Below are positions 25,801 to 31,975 of a stretch of DNA of 35,307 nt, piece after piece. Location: positions 1 to 35,307 of the forward strand of contig QFQQ01000065.1 of NCBI GenBank assembly GCA_003243445.1, read 5' to 3'. The stretch comes from Citrobacter freundii. GTDB taxonomy: Bacteria; Bacteroidota; Bacteroidia; Chitinophagales; Chitinophagaceae. The translations under genes were made by a program, and so were the position numbers. The first letter of the stretch is position 1; each line of letters starts with the position of its first letter. The notes beneath the pieces were generated by a model. It made no database searches. It was not told where the DNA came from and saw only the letters and a program-made list of their open reading frames with translations.

Positions 25801-26032
25801 CAGTAAAACTGGTTGAGCTGACGATGAGTGATTGTCCCTCCTGAACTTCTATGCGGAAGTTTCCGTTCTGATCCGCAGCCACACCACTGGTAGTGCCTTT
25901 GATGGTAATGTTAGCGAATGGAACGGGATCTCCTTTTGCATCCTTGACCTGTCCTGTAACTGTTTTTGTTTGCGCAAACACTGATGCATACAATAGCAAT
26001 AGCGCTGCAGTTAGTAATGCAGTTCTTCTCAT
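22820..26032 (-). CDS. SusC/RagA TonB-linked outer membrane transporter (locus 2)
   Basis: 1070 residues. Signal peptide MRRTALLTAALLLLYASVFAQ; CarboxypepD_reg-like domain about 22-95 (VTGQVKDAKGDPVPFANITIKGTTSG); TonB-box-like region LQEVVVTAMGIRRTRNQLPYA; plug with ALFVVDGVPYNND and VSVLKGAAASALYGSRGNNGVILITTKK; then the barrel ending PTTRTFSFNIRLRF. The stretch DVNGDGIPDQVVPT (about 280-290) is a short calcium-loop-like insertion in an extracellular region. It heads the second SusCD pair, with no accessory lipoprotein or enzyme behind it. Confidence 0.97.
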   Translation of the reverse strand: MRRTALLTAALLLLYASVFAQTKTVTGQVKDAKGDPVPFANITIKGTTSGVAADQNGNFRIEVQEGQSLIVSSTSFTEQEVAIGTQTTVNVTLQPLGNLQEVVVTAMGIRRTRNQLPYAAQTVDGTEVSKNRSNNFVSNLSGKVAGLEVRQTNTLGGSTNVVLRGVKSFVGNNQALFVVDGVPYNNDNTNTADQTTGRGGYDYGNAAADINPDDIESVSVLKGAAASALYGSRGNNGVILITTKKATRGLGITVNSGFGFGKIDKKTFAKYQKEYGAGYGAYYGPNEDSYFNLFDVNGDGIPDQVVPTTEDASYGAPFDPSLLVYQWNAFDATSPFYRQATPWVAAANDPSSFFQTATSSNQSVFVDGASDKGSFKLGYTRTDDGGVLPNSKVSKNLVNFGGTYNITDRLTAGAAANFSNINGRGRYGTGYDDKNVATNFRQWWQTNVDIDEQKAAYFRTLKNTTWNWANPRTTAGLVPIFWDNPYFVRYQNYENDSRNRIFGNVNLNYKITDWLNILGRVGLDTYTEQQEERQAVGSIGISSYRRVNRSYTELNYDLLANVDKDLSQDFNFKALLGVNIRKQHTRSIDASTNGGLTIPGIYSLNNSANPLNAPTEFDGERQVNGVFAGATLSWRDMLTLDGTIRRDESSTLPDGNNVYYYPSGALGFTFSKLLPSANWLSYGKVRLNYAEVGNDAPLYSVLDVYNILPPFGSAPTTTIPSTKNNPDLKPERTQSMEVGLEMSFLKSRVGFDVSYYNAKTIDQILPLAITPASGYSSKFLNSGTIRNQGIELSVFGTPFQSKSFSWTVNVNWTRNRNKVIKLFENADNLVLATFQGGVSLNATLNQPYGTIRGSNFIYTGGQRTVDADGYYLSSQTSNEVIGNPNPDWIGGINNTFKYKDFSLSFLVDMRKGGDVFSLDMFYGSGTGLYPETAGRNDLGNPSRDPVASGGGVVMPGVYEDGKPNTTHISNEYATFGAEDLVPAAGFVYDASFVKLREAVLTYSLPKGLMSKIRPFKGIDLSLIGRNLWLIHKNLPYADPEETISSGNLQGYQGGAYPTTRTFSFNIRLRF

Positions 26033-26674
26033 GCTTTGATTTTTAAGGTTACTAAGCGGTTATCAAACTGGTCTTCGGGTGAAAGCAAGCGATCACGTGC
26101 TACATAGCAGTGACATCATAATTCCTCTCGGTAGAAAATATTAGTGGAGCGGCTTGAAGTGGATGGATTGTAAGAAAGCAGTTAGTTCCGTTCTTCAACA
26201 ATTGAGACAAACAAAATTTTATGATTGCTGCGTGAAAGTATTTATTTTTTTAACAAAAAAAATTAAAAAGCTTTTATGAGAATGATCTATCAACGTACAA
26301 ACAACGACAACTAATGAAGTTGATCAAAGAAGATGATCATATCGGAGCGATAGCATCATTTAGTTTTCGCATATCAATAATGCTGATACACAAACCACAG
26401 CTGCAGATATTGCATGAATAAGGACGAAAGTGTTACCATGTTTAGTTATCATGCATCATGTAAAGAATAATATGCAACATCTTCCTGATAAAAAATATTC
26501 GTTTAAGAAAATTTGTTGATGTTGATCAAGATGAAGATCTCGTTGCTTAACCAACTCCACTTGCCGGTTATAGCGTTATAATCACCCGATGACTGTAAAG
26601 GAATAACCAGCAAGTTGGATTAACTATCTAATGCGATTGTATTCCAAAGAGCCTGACTGACAGTAGAAGAATTA
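26033..26674. other. Long intergenic region upstream of SusC locus 2
   Basis: 642 bp without a supported gene on either strand; the few open frames are short and lack coding character. It must contain the promoter and leader of SusC locus 2. On the minus strand a T-run followed by GTTAAAAAAA (around 26230-26255) resembles the spacer of the locus 1 promoter, but no exact TAnnTTTG is there. No palindromic repeat family member is found here, unlike in most other spacers. A long leader with regulatory structure is possible. Confidence 0.6.
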
Positions 26675-28729
26675 TTACTTAAACGTATATATACACTGTA
26701 TCTTCATTTCAGACTTTTTGTTCCCTTCGATCAGATCAAGCCCCGATCCTATCTCGTTCTGTTCCCGGTATACCGTTTGCGCCCAACGGCAACTCACTGC
26801 TATTTTCTTCAATATCTTTAATTGTACCACTATGTAATAGCGAAAGCCTTTTCCAAATACCGCGGGAATTGAATAACTGTATGGCACGTCATTTTCAAAT
26901 CCATACAATCTGCTGTCATAACTCCCGGTTTCAAAAAACTGTATTCTCGATGATATCGCATAAGGTTTTGCAAGTGGCTTATACAGTACATCTGTACAAA
27001 GAGAAAAGCCCGTCTCAATACCCTCACGATGCAACCAAAGAAGCTGCATTCTGTTACGTAAATTAAAATCCCTGGTTAATGCATAGTTCAGCAGTAGCTG
27101 ACCATGTGTTCCAGATACAGGAACTAAATAATCGATCGGTCCTGAACGGGGAGCTTCACGAAGTCTCGACGAATGTGCCGCCCTTCCCTGCAATTCCACC
27201 TGCTTTGATGGCGTGTACGTCAGCTGCATCATAAAATCCTTTCCGTAAGAAGGCGCATCGATCAGGTATTTCAGCCAGGGAAACTGATAAAAATCAGCAA
27301 ATACGTCGAGCTTCCAACCATAAACAGGTCTTATAGAGAACCCGATATAACAGCCACGTTCATTAGATGGCGGGGAATTTTCTGTAAACGCATTCGCGTT
27401 CATTGCCTGGTAACCCTTCTGAATATTCCGGTATACGATTGCTATATCCACTTTCGGATCTGCACTCACCATACATCCCTGTATAAATGCAGTATTCAGG
27501 TCTTTGTCAATTGCAGCCTCGCCAAACAGGTGAACATTCTGCAGGGTGAAGGCGTAATCTGTACTGGCATTCATCCATTTCTTCCCGTTCAAAGCAAACA
27601 GGTTATATGGTTCATCCCGTTTCTGAACAGGCAGCGAAAAAGAATGCCGGATAACATTTAACCCTATGCGCAATGCATTTTTTTTGAAACGAACGGAGCC
27701 TCCGGTCACAACCTGTTTAAGTATTCCCTTACCTGCTGCTTCCTGGCTGGTGCGGTGATAACCGGAAGTAATAATGGACGTAACAAAGGCGCCGGCGCTG
27801 TCTTCGTCTTTATTCGCACTAAGTTTCCGTAAAGATGCAAACAGTGTATATTCAACGAAGCGTTTACGGATGGTAATACCAACACCCCTGTAAAAATTAT
27901 ATTCACCTGCAGCATTGTAAGGTTTCAACACAGGCGATTGCCTTTTCACCGAAATAGTCTGCCCACTTTTCCCAAAAGCAAGGCTCTGCCACTGTATCAA
28001 ACCCTGACCAAAATTCACCGTAAAATCACCAAGCGCTAATGCTTCAATGATGCCGATCTTTCTTGCAAAAAGATGCACGGAATTGAAATCAAAACCAGGT
28101 CTTTGTTTGCCGCGGAAAAATTGTTCACCTGCATCTTTATCACCTGTCCAGCCAAACTGCAGCAGATTTTTATACACGTACTTGTAACGTGCGAATATCC
28201 GTAACGGGCTTCCGTTATATTTTGTACCGGAGCTTTCAGCATTAAATCCTCTTTGCTGCTCTATTACCCGTGACAGCCTGAGCAACAACGTATGTATCCC
28301 TTCGCCAAGACGGTTGACCAGCGTGGTTGTTACCGGCTCGTTTCCGGAAATTGTAATAAAAGGAAACAGTTGTCGTATCAATTCAGGATCCCAACCGGGA
28401 ACTGCCTGGAGCTCATAAACGCTGACGAGCTTGCCCAACATTTGCCGGTATCTTATAAAATCGGCGATCTGAGCCGCACTCATTAACCCAAGTGAACTCA
28501 GTTCTTCTTCATCCGCTTCATTAATATTCAGCGGATGTTTGCTGAAGCGCTCCATTTGTTGCAAATAGGTATCATCTTCTGTTTCCTGTTCGTTTGCATT
28601 CACCAGGCTTTCCAGTTGCTGCTGCACCTGCACCGGCACTTCCTGGCACGGGGAAGTGATAGAATAGAATAAGAGTCGTAGAAATATGAGTGAACGAATG
28701 ATGTTATATCGTCGTTTCAGGAATAACAT
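26675..28729 (-). CDS. Helix-hairpin-helix (ComEA-like) protein with predicted outer-membrane beta-barrel
   Basis: 684 residues. A basic N-terminus and hydrophobic segment (about 8-25) act as signal peptide. Residues about 62-128 form tandem helix-hairpin-helix motifs: LNINEADEEELSSLGLMSAAQIADFIRYRQMLGKLVSVYELQAVPGWDPELIRQLFPF. The remaining 540 residues are rich in alternating aromatic/polar strands (LLRLSRVIEQQRGF, GYHRTS, FFETGSYDSRLYGFEND, YYIVVQLKILKKIAVSCRWAQ), as in outer-membrane barrels. This architecture is known in Bacteroidota, annotated only as helix-hairpin-helix domain protein. ComEA binds DNA during uptake, so a DNA-binding or DNA-transport role at the outer membrane is conceivable but unproven; the HhH may equally be a protein-protein module. 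Downstream partner of the interrupted barrel gene. Confidence 0.85.
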   Translation of the reverse strand: MLFLKRRYNIIRSLIFLRLLFYSITSPCQEVPVQVQQQLESLVNANEQETEDDTYLQQMERFSKHPLNINEADEEELSSLGLMSAAQIADFIRYRQMLGKLVSVYELQAVPGWDPELIRQLFPFITISGNEPVTTTLVNRLGEGIHTLLLRLSRVIEQQRGFNAESSGTKYNGSPLRIFARYKYVYKNLLQFGWTGDKDAGEQFFRGKQRPGFDFNSVHLFARKIGIIEALALGDFTVNFGQGLIQWQSLAFGKSGQTISVKRQSPVLKPYNAAGEYNFYRGVGITIRKRFVEYTLFASLRKLSANKDEDSAGAFVTSIITSGYHRTSQEAAGKGILKQVVTGGSVRFKKNALRIGLNVIRHSFSLPVQKRDEPYNLFALNGKKWMNASTDYAFTLQNVHLFGEAAIDKDLNTAFIQGCMVSADPKVDIAIVYRNIQKGYQAMNANAFTENSPPSNERGCYIGFSIRPVYGWKLDVFADFYQFPWLKYLIDAPSYGKDFMMQLTYTPSKQVELQGRAAHSSRLREAPRSGPIDYLVPVSGTHGQLLLNYALTRDFNLRNRMQLLWLHREGIETGFSLCTDVLYKPLAKPYAISSRIQFFETGSYDSRLYGFENDVPYSYSIPAVFGKGFRYYIVVQLKILKKIAVSCRWAQTVYREQNEIGSGLDLIEGNKKSEMKIQCIYTFK

Positions 28730-28793
28730 TGAAATAGCATTTACATGTTGAGTTAAGCTGTATCAGTAAAAAATCATATCAAAACCGCGGACA

Positions 28794-28857
28794 TTCTTAC
28801 CGTCCTTGCCGTCTTACCGGTTTATTTTTACCGGTAAGACGGCAAGGACGGTAAGAA
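28794..28857. repeat. Period-8 CTTACCGT palindrome, element H3
   Basis: A perfect 28-bp inverted repeat (28794-28821 and 28830-28857) with an 8-base loop. Units are TCTTACCG, TCCTTGCC, GTCTTACC, GGT. A C-to-G type change in the second unit (CTTGCCGT) is mirrored exactly in the other arm (ACGGCAAG), so the arms have stayed paired. Located between the HhH gene start and the stop of the interrupted barrel gene. Confidence 0.95.
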
Positions 28858-29025
28858 AGAATACAGGAAGAAGGTGGTTCAGGATCCGACGAAAGGCTCT
28901 GCTGAACGGCGTCAGCGTCCATACTGGTATCATGTTTCAGTTTACTCTCCAACTCTTTGTCCTCATTCATTAAGCCTTCTATATGATCTACTCCTTTCTC
29001 CTATCTATTACTTCTATCTAATATC

Positions 29026-29838
29026 TCACTCCCGGTCCTTCCTTTCAAAACACCAGTACAACACCACACCCATACCCATTCCTAGTTGAAGATGATAATT
29101 GCTGTACACATCCAACCTGTATTGCGCTCGTTGAAAACCCACACCAAACCAAAAGGAAGGGCTGCCAGACTGGACGATCGTCCGGATAATGATCATCGTA
29201 TCGATCTTGTATTGCATTCCAAGCCTGCCGGCAACAGATCGTGATTGCTGTTTAACGACCTCTATCGAAAGCAATAAGGTTGCTGATGGTTCATATCCCA
29301 ATCCACAGATGTATGTCCCCGGCACGGGAGGACCATTCGCGTTGCGCTTGCTAACCGGATTATTCAATTGGATCCCGAAATGCAGGTTTGACGATAAATG
29401 GCAAAGCATGCCGGCATCAGCAGTGATGGCCATGGCTCTTCCATAACCAGCGATCTTAAGGGTATGATAATTAAAACGAATACCAAGGGACATAGCTTCC
29501 CCTAATCGCCTGGCAGTGACCAGGCCGACAGCCGCATTTCTATATGAATTGAATCCGGAGGTTGTGAATTGCAGGCCGGCATTGACCCTCCTATCCGGAA
29601 GCGCAACAGCCAGCTAATACAGATCCAGTTCAGGCAGGCCGTATCGTTTCAAACCGCCAAGCGCGATCTCCATCTGCCGGATCCCTGCAATCGAGGACAC
29701 ATTATTTACAGACGAAAGAACATCCGGCGGCTTCCGGCTGTAACCACCAACACTCCAGGTGTTAAGCGGGTCATGCTGCGCAAAGCAATCCACCACATGA
29801 CATAAAGAGATGAAAAGCAAAGTATATAGGGTACGCAT
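29026..29838 (-). pseudogene. Putative outer-membrane beta-barrel protein interrupted by one in-frame TAG
   Basis: The first part (ATG 29838, 74 codons) has a signal peptide (MRTLYTLLFISLCHVVDCFAQ) and the text NNVSSIAGIRQMEIALGGLKRYGLPELDLY, then TAG at 29614-29616. The same frame goes on without break for 195 codons (LAVALPDRRVNAGLQF ... RRLGEAMSLGIRFNYH ... VVLYWCFERKDRE) to the stop at 29026. Reading through gives 269 residues plus the stop position. The GxR-x-E-IALGGLKRYGLPELxLY and LGEAMSLGIRFNYH patterns resemble PorV/PorQ-like Bacteroidota barrels. Both halves look undamaged otherwise, so this is a young nonsense mutation, a sequencing error or readthrough. Probably once co-transcribed with the HhH barrel gene downstream. 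Confidence 0.85.
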
Positions 29839-30045
29839 TGTTTTTATTTAGAGACCGAAATTCGTTTATGCACAAGCCTTAACCTTGGGTTTTTAAACGG
29901 ATTTAAATGTTTTTTCACCACAGCTTAGCCATGAAAAGCTAGCAGTTTGTTGTTTGATTTCAGTCAACGGCCATCTGTCATGAGGGCCCGGACGGAAATC
30001 CTAACTTAATGACATTACCGGGGCAAGACGAGCGCAAAACTTCCG

Positions 30046-30053
30046 TAATTTTG
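30046..30053 (+). promoter_or_regulatory. -7 box TAATTTTG directly before folD
   Basis: TAATTTTG is an exact TAnnTTTG match that ends three bases before the folD ATG. If used, transcription would begin at or near the A of the ATG, giving a leaderless mRNA. No clear -33 TTG. May be coincidental. Confidence 0.4.
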
Positions 30054-30056
30054 CGC

Positions 30057-30932
30057 ATGCAAATTTTAGACGGGAAACAAGCCGCACAGGCTATCAAAGA
30101 CGAGCTGAAGATCAGCGTTGCTCAACGCGCCAATGATGGAAAGAAAATACCACACCTGGCCGCGATCCTGGTTGGTAACAATGGTGCGAGCGAAACCTAT
30201 GTGGCGGCTAAAGTAAAAGCCTGTGAGGAAACCGGCTTCAAATCGACCCTGGTACGCCTTGAAGCAGATATTTCCGAGAATAAACTCCTGGAAACCATAG
30301 AAGAACTGAATACTGACCCTGATGTGGATGGCATCCTGGTACAGTTACCGCTGCCCAAACATATCAGTGAGAAAAAAGTGATCAATGCAATCGACCCGGG
30401 CAAAGATGTGGATGGATTTCATCCGATGAGTGTGGGTAAAATGGTCGAAGGTTTGCCAACATTCATTGCAGCTACTCCTTACGGGATCATGTTGCTTCTC
30501 GAGCAATACAAAGTGGAAACCAAAGGAAAACATGCGGTTGTGATCGGCCGAAGCAATATCGTGGGTCGCCCGATGAGCATTCTGTTGAGCGGAAATTCTA
30601 ATCCGGGCAACTGCACCGTCACACTTTGCCACTCTCACACCACCAACCTGAAAGAGATCTGTCTTCAGGCCGATATCATTGTGGCCGCACTCGGCATTCC
30701 CGAATTTGTAAAAGCCGATATGGTGAAAGAAGGCGCAGTGATCATCGACGTAGGCATCACGCGCGTACCGGACCCAAGCCGCAAATCGGGCTTCAAATTA
30801 AAGGGAGACGTTGATTTCGAACAGGTCTCTCCAAAATGCTCCTGGATCACCCCCGTCCCCGGCGGCGTTGGCCCAATGACCATTGCGGCACTGATGAAGA
30901 ACACTTTTTTGTCTTGTGAATCAAAGAATTAG
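30057..30932 (+). CDS. folD: Bifunctional methylenetetrahydrofolate dehydrogenase / methenyl-THF cyclohydrolase
   Basis: Interconverts 5,10-methylene-THF and 10-formyl-THF; cytoplasmic one-carbon metabolism. 291 residues, normal length, starting MQILDGKQAAQAIKDELK at ATG 30057; an in-frame start 48 bases upstream would add residues absent from the family. Visible motifs: SETYVAAKVKACEETG with catalytic Lys52 and Tyr48, DGILVQLPLP, the NADP loop VIGRSNIVGRPM, and the C-terminal signature TPVPGGVGPMTIAAL. A period-9 palindrome begins two bases after the stop. Confidence 0.97.
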   Translation: MQILDGKQAAQAIKDELKISVAQRANDGKKIPHLAAILVGNNGASETYVAAKVKACEETGFKSTLVRLEADISENKLLETIEELNTDPDVDGILVQLPLPKHISEKKVINAIDPGKDVDGFHPMSVGKMVEGLPTFIAATPYGIMLLLEQYKVETKGKHAVVIGRSNIVGRPMSILLSGNSNPGNCTVTLCHSHTTNLKEICLQADIIVAALGIPEFVKADMVKEGAVIIDVGITRVPDPSRKSGFKLKGDVDFEQVSPKCSWITPVPGGVGPMTIAALMKNTFLSCESKN

Positions 30933-30934
30933 GA

Positions 30935-31110
30935 AAAGGTTTCAGAGGATTCAAGGTTCCAGGGGTTCCAAAAGTTCCAAAGGTTCCAGAGGTTGCTGCC
31001 GCAAAATGCAGACTCTAACTTTGTTTGAACAACCCGCTGTCAAAGAACCTCTGAAACTTCTGGAACCTTTGGAACTCCTGGAACCTATAGCTTGACCTCT
31101 GGAACCTTTG
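30935..31110. repeat. Period-9 GGTTCC palindrome, element E
   Basis: Begins two bases after the folD stop. Left arm units GTTTCAGAG, GTTCCAGGG, GTTCCAAAA; core on the plus strand GGTTGCTGCCGC followed by AAAATGCA and closing with AAAGAACC; right arm CTGAAACTT, CTGGAACCT and others, interrupted by ATAGCTTGA before a last CTGGAACCTTTG. That last TTTG has the correct distance to the queE -7 box to be its -33 element. Confidence 0.9.
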
Positions 31111-31135
31111 AAGCCCCCGCTTGTTCTTAACTTTG
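31107..31135 (+). promoter_or_regulatory. Promoter of queE: TTTG-N17-TAACTTTG
   Basis: TTTG (31107-31110), 17 bases, then TAACTTTG (31128-31135) is a full match to the Bacteroidota vegetative promoter (TTTG-N17-23-TAnnTTTG). The ATG of queE is 14 bases downstream. The -33 TTTG is the end of the last unit of palindrome E. This is the best promoter in the window. Confidence 0.75.
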
Positions 31136-31149
31136 ACTTTTGAATCATT

Positions 31150-31770
31150 ATGCAGGCAACAGCAGCACATACTACAACACTACCCGTGATGGAGCATTTC
31201 TACACCATCCAGGGTGAAGGTTTTCACCAGGGACGGGCGGCCTATTTCATCCGCCTTGGCGGATGTGATGTGGGTTGTGTGTGGTGTGATGTAAAAGATA
31301 GCTGGGATGCAGACCGTCATCCGCATCAAACTGTTGAGCAATTAACGGCGGAAGTGCTGAAAACACCAGCAGAAATGGTGGTGATCACCGGTGGCGAACC
31401 GCTTTTACACAATCTCGACGCGCTTACATCCTCGCTTCAGGCTGCGGGTCTGGAGACCAATATTGAGACCTCCGGCTCCTCTCCGCTCAGTGGAAACTGG
31501 AATTGGATCTGTCTTTCCCCAAAAAAATTCAAGGCTCCGCTCCCGGAAGTACTGCTTCATGCCAATGAACTGAAGGTCATTATTTACAACAGATCCGATT
31601 TTGCCTGGGGCGAACAGCATGCAGCACAGGTATCTCCCGGTTGTAAACTCTATCTCCAACCCGAATGGAGCCGCGCAGATAAGATGACGCCGGAAATCGT
31701 TGAGTATATAAAGGCAAACCCGAAGTGGGAACTGAGTTTGCAATTGCATAAGTATATTAATGTGCCATAG
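31150..31770 (+). CDS. queE: 7-carboxy-7-deazaguanine synthase (radical SAM)
   Basis: Converts 6-carboxy-tetrahydropterin to 7-carboxy-7-deazaguanine on the path to queuosine. 206 residues, a compact radical-SAM protein. The cluster motif is C39-x3-C43-x2-C46 (GGCDVGCVWCD), preceded by the family signature FYTIQGEGFHQGR; the GGE motif is VVITGGEPLL near residues 78-87. ATG 31150 is used because a full promoter lies just before it; the second Met (MEHFYTIQGEG, residue 14) is a possible alternative. No other queuosine gene is next to it. A CATCGA-type palindrome begins six bases behind the stop. Confidence 0.95.
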   Translation: MQATAAHTTTLPVMEHFYTIQGEGFHQGRAAYFIRLGGCDVGCVWCDVKDSWDADRHPHQTVEQLTAEVLKTPAEMVVITGGEPLLHNLDALTSSLQAAGLETNIETSGSSPLSGNWNWICLSPKKFKAPLPEVLLHANELKVIIYNRSDFAWGEQHAAQVSPGCKLYLQPEWSRADKMTPEIVEYIKANPKWELSLQLHKYINVP

Positions 31771-31776
31771 CGCAGG

Positions 31777-31909
31777 GATGTTCGATGCGCTATAGCCGAT
31801 GATCGGCTTTGGTTTCAACGTTTGTCTCCTATCCATTCATTTTGATTGATTTTTAGTTATGACAGAATTTTCAAATAATTCTATCATCGACCATCGCGCA
31901 TCGAACATC
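31777..31909. repeat. CATCGAC period-7 inverted repeat between queE and the PorE-like gene
   Basis: GATGTTCGATGCGC at 31777-31790 is the exact reverse complement of GCGCATCGAACATC at 31896-31909 (14 bp). The right arm lies in four 7-base units, CATCGAC CATCGCG CATCGAA CATCGAC (31885-31912). The 105-base centre holds CCGATGATCGG and a T-rich stretch. The open frame of the next gene extends into this repeat, which is why I start that gene later. Confidence 0.82.
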
Positions 31910-31975
31910 GACTCCTTACAACCTTTCCCGCATAAAATCCCTCTCCCTTCGTTATTGTACTACAACCGTTTACCG

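Noticed and set aside
31859..31975. Upstream ATG giving a 39-residue longer PorE-like protein
   Set aside because: The extra residues come from the CATCGAC repeat and would bury the signal peptide that begins at MKKLYFAFF.
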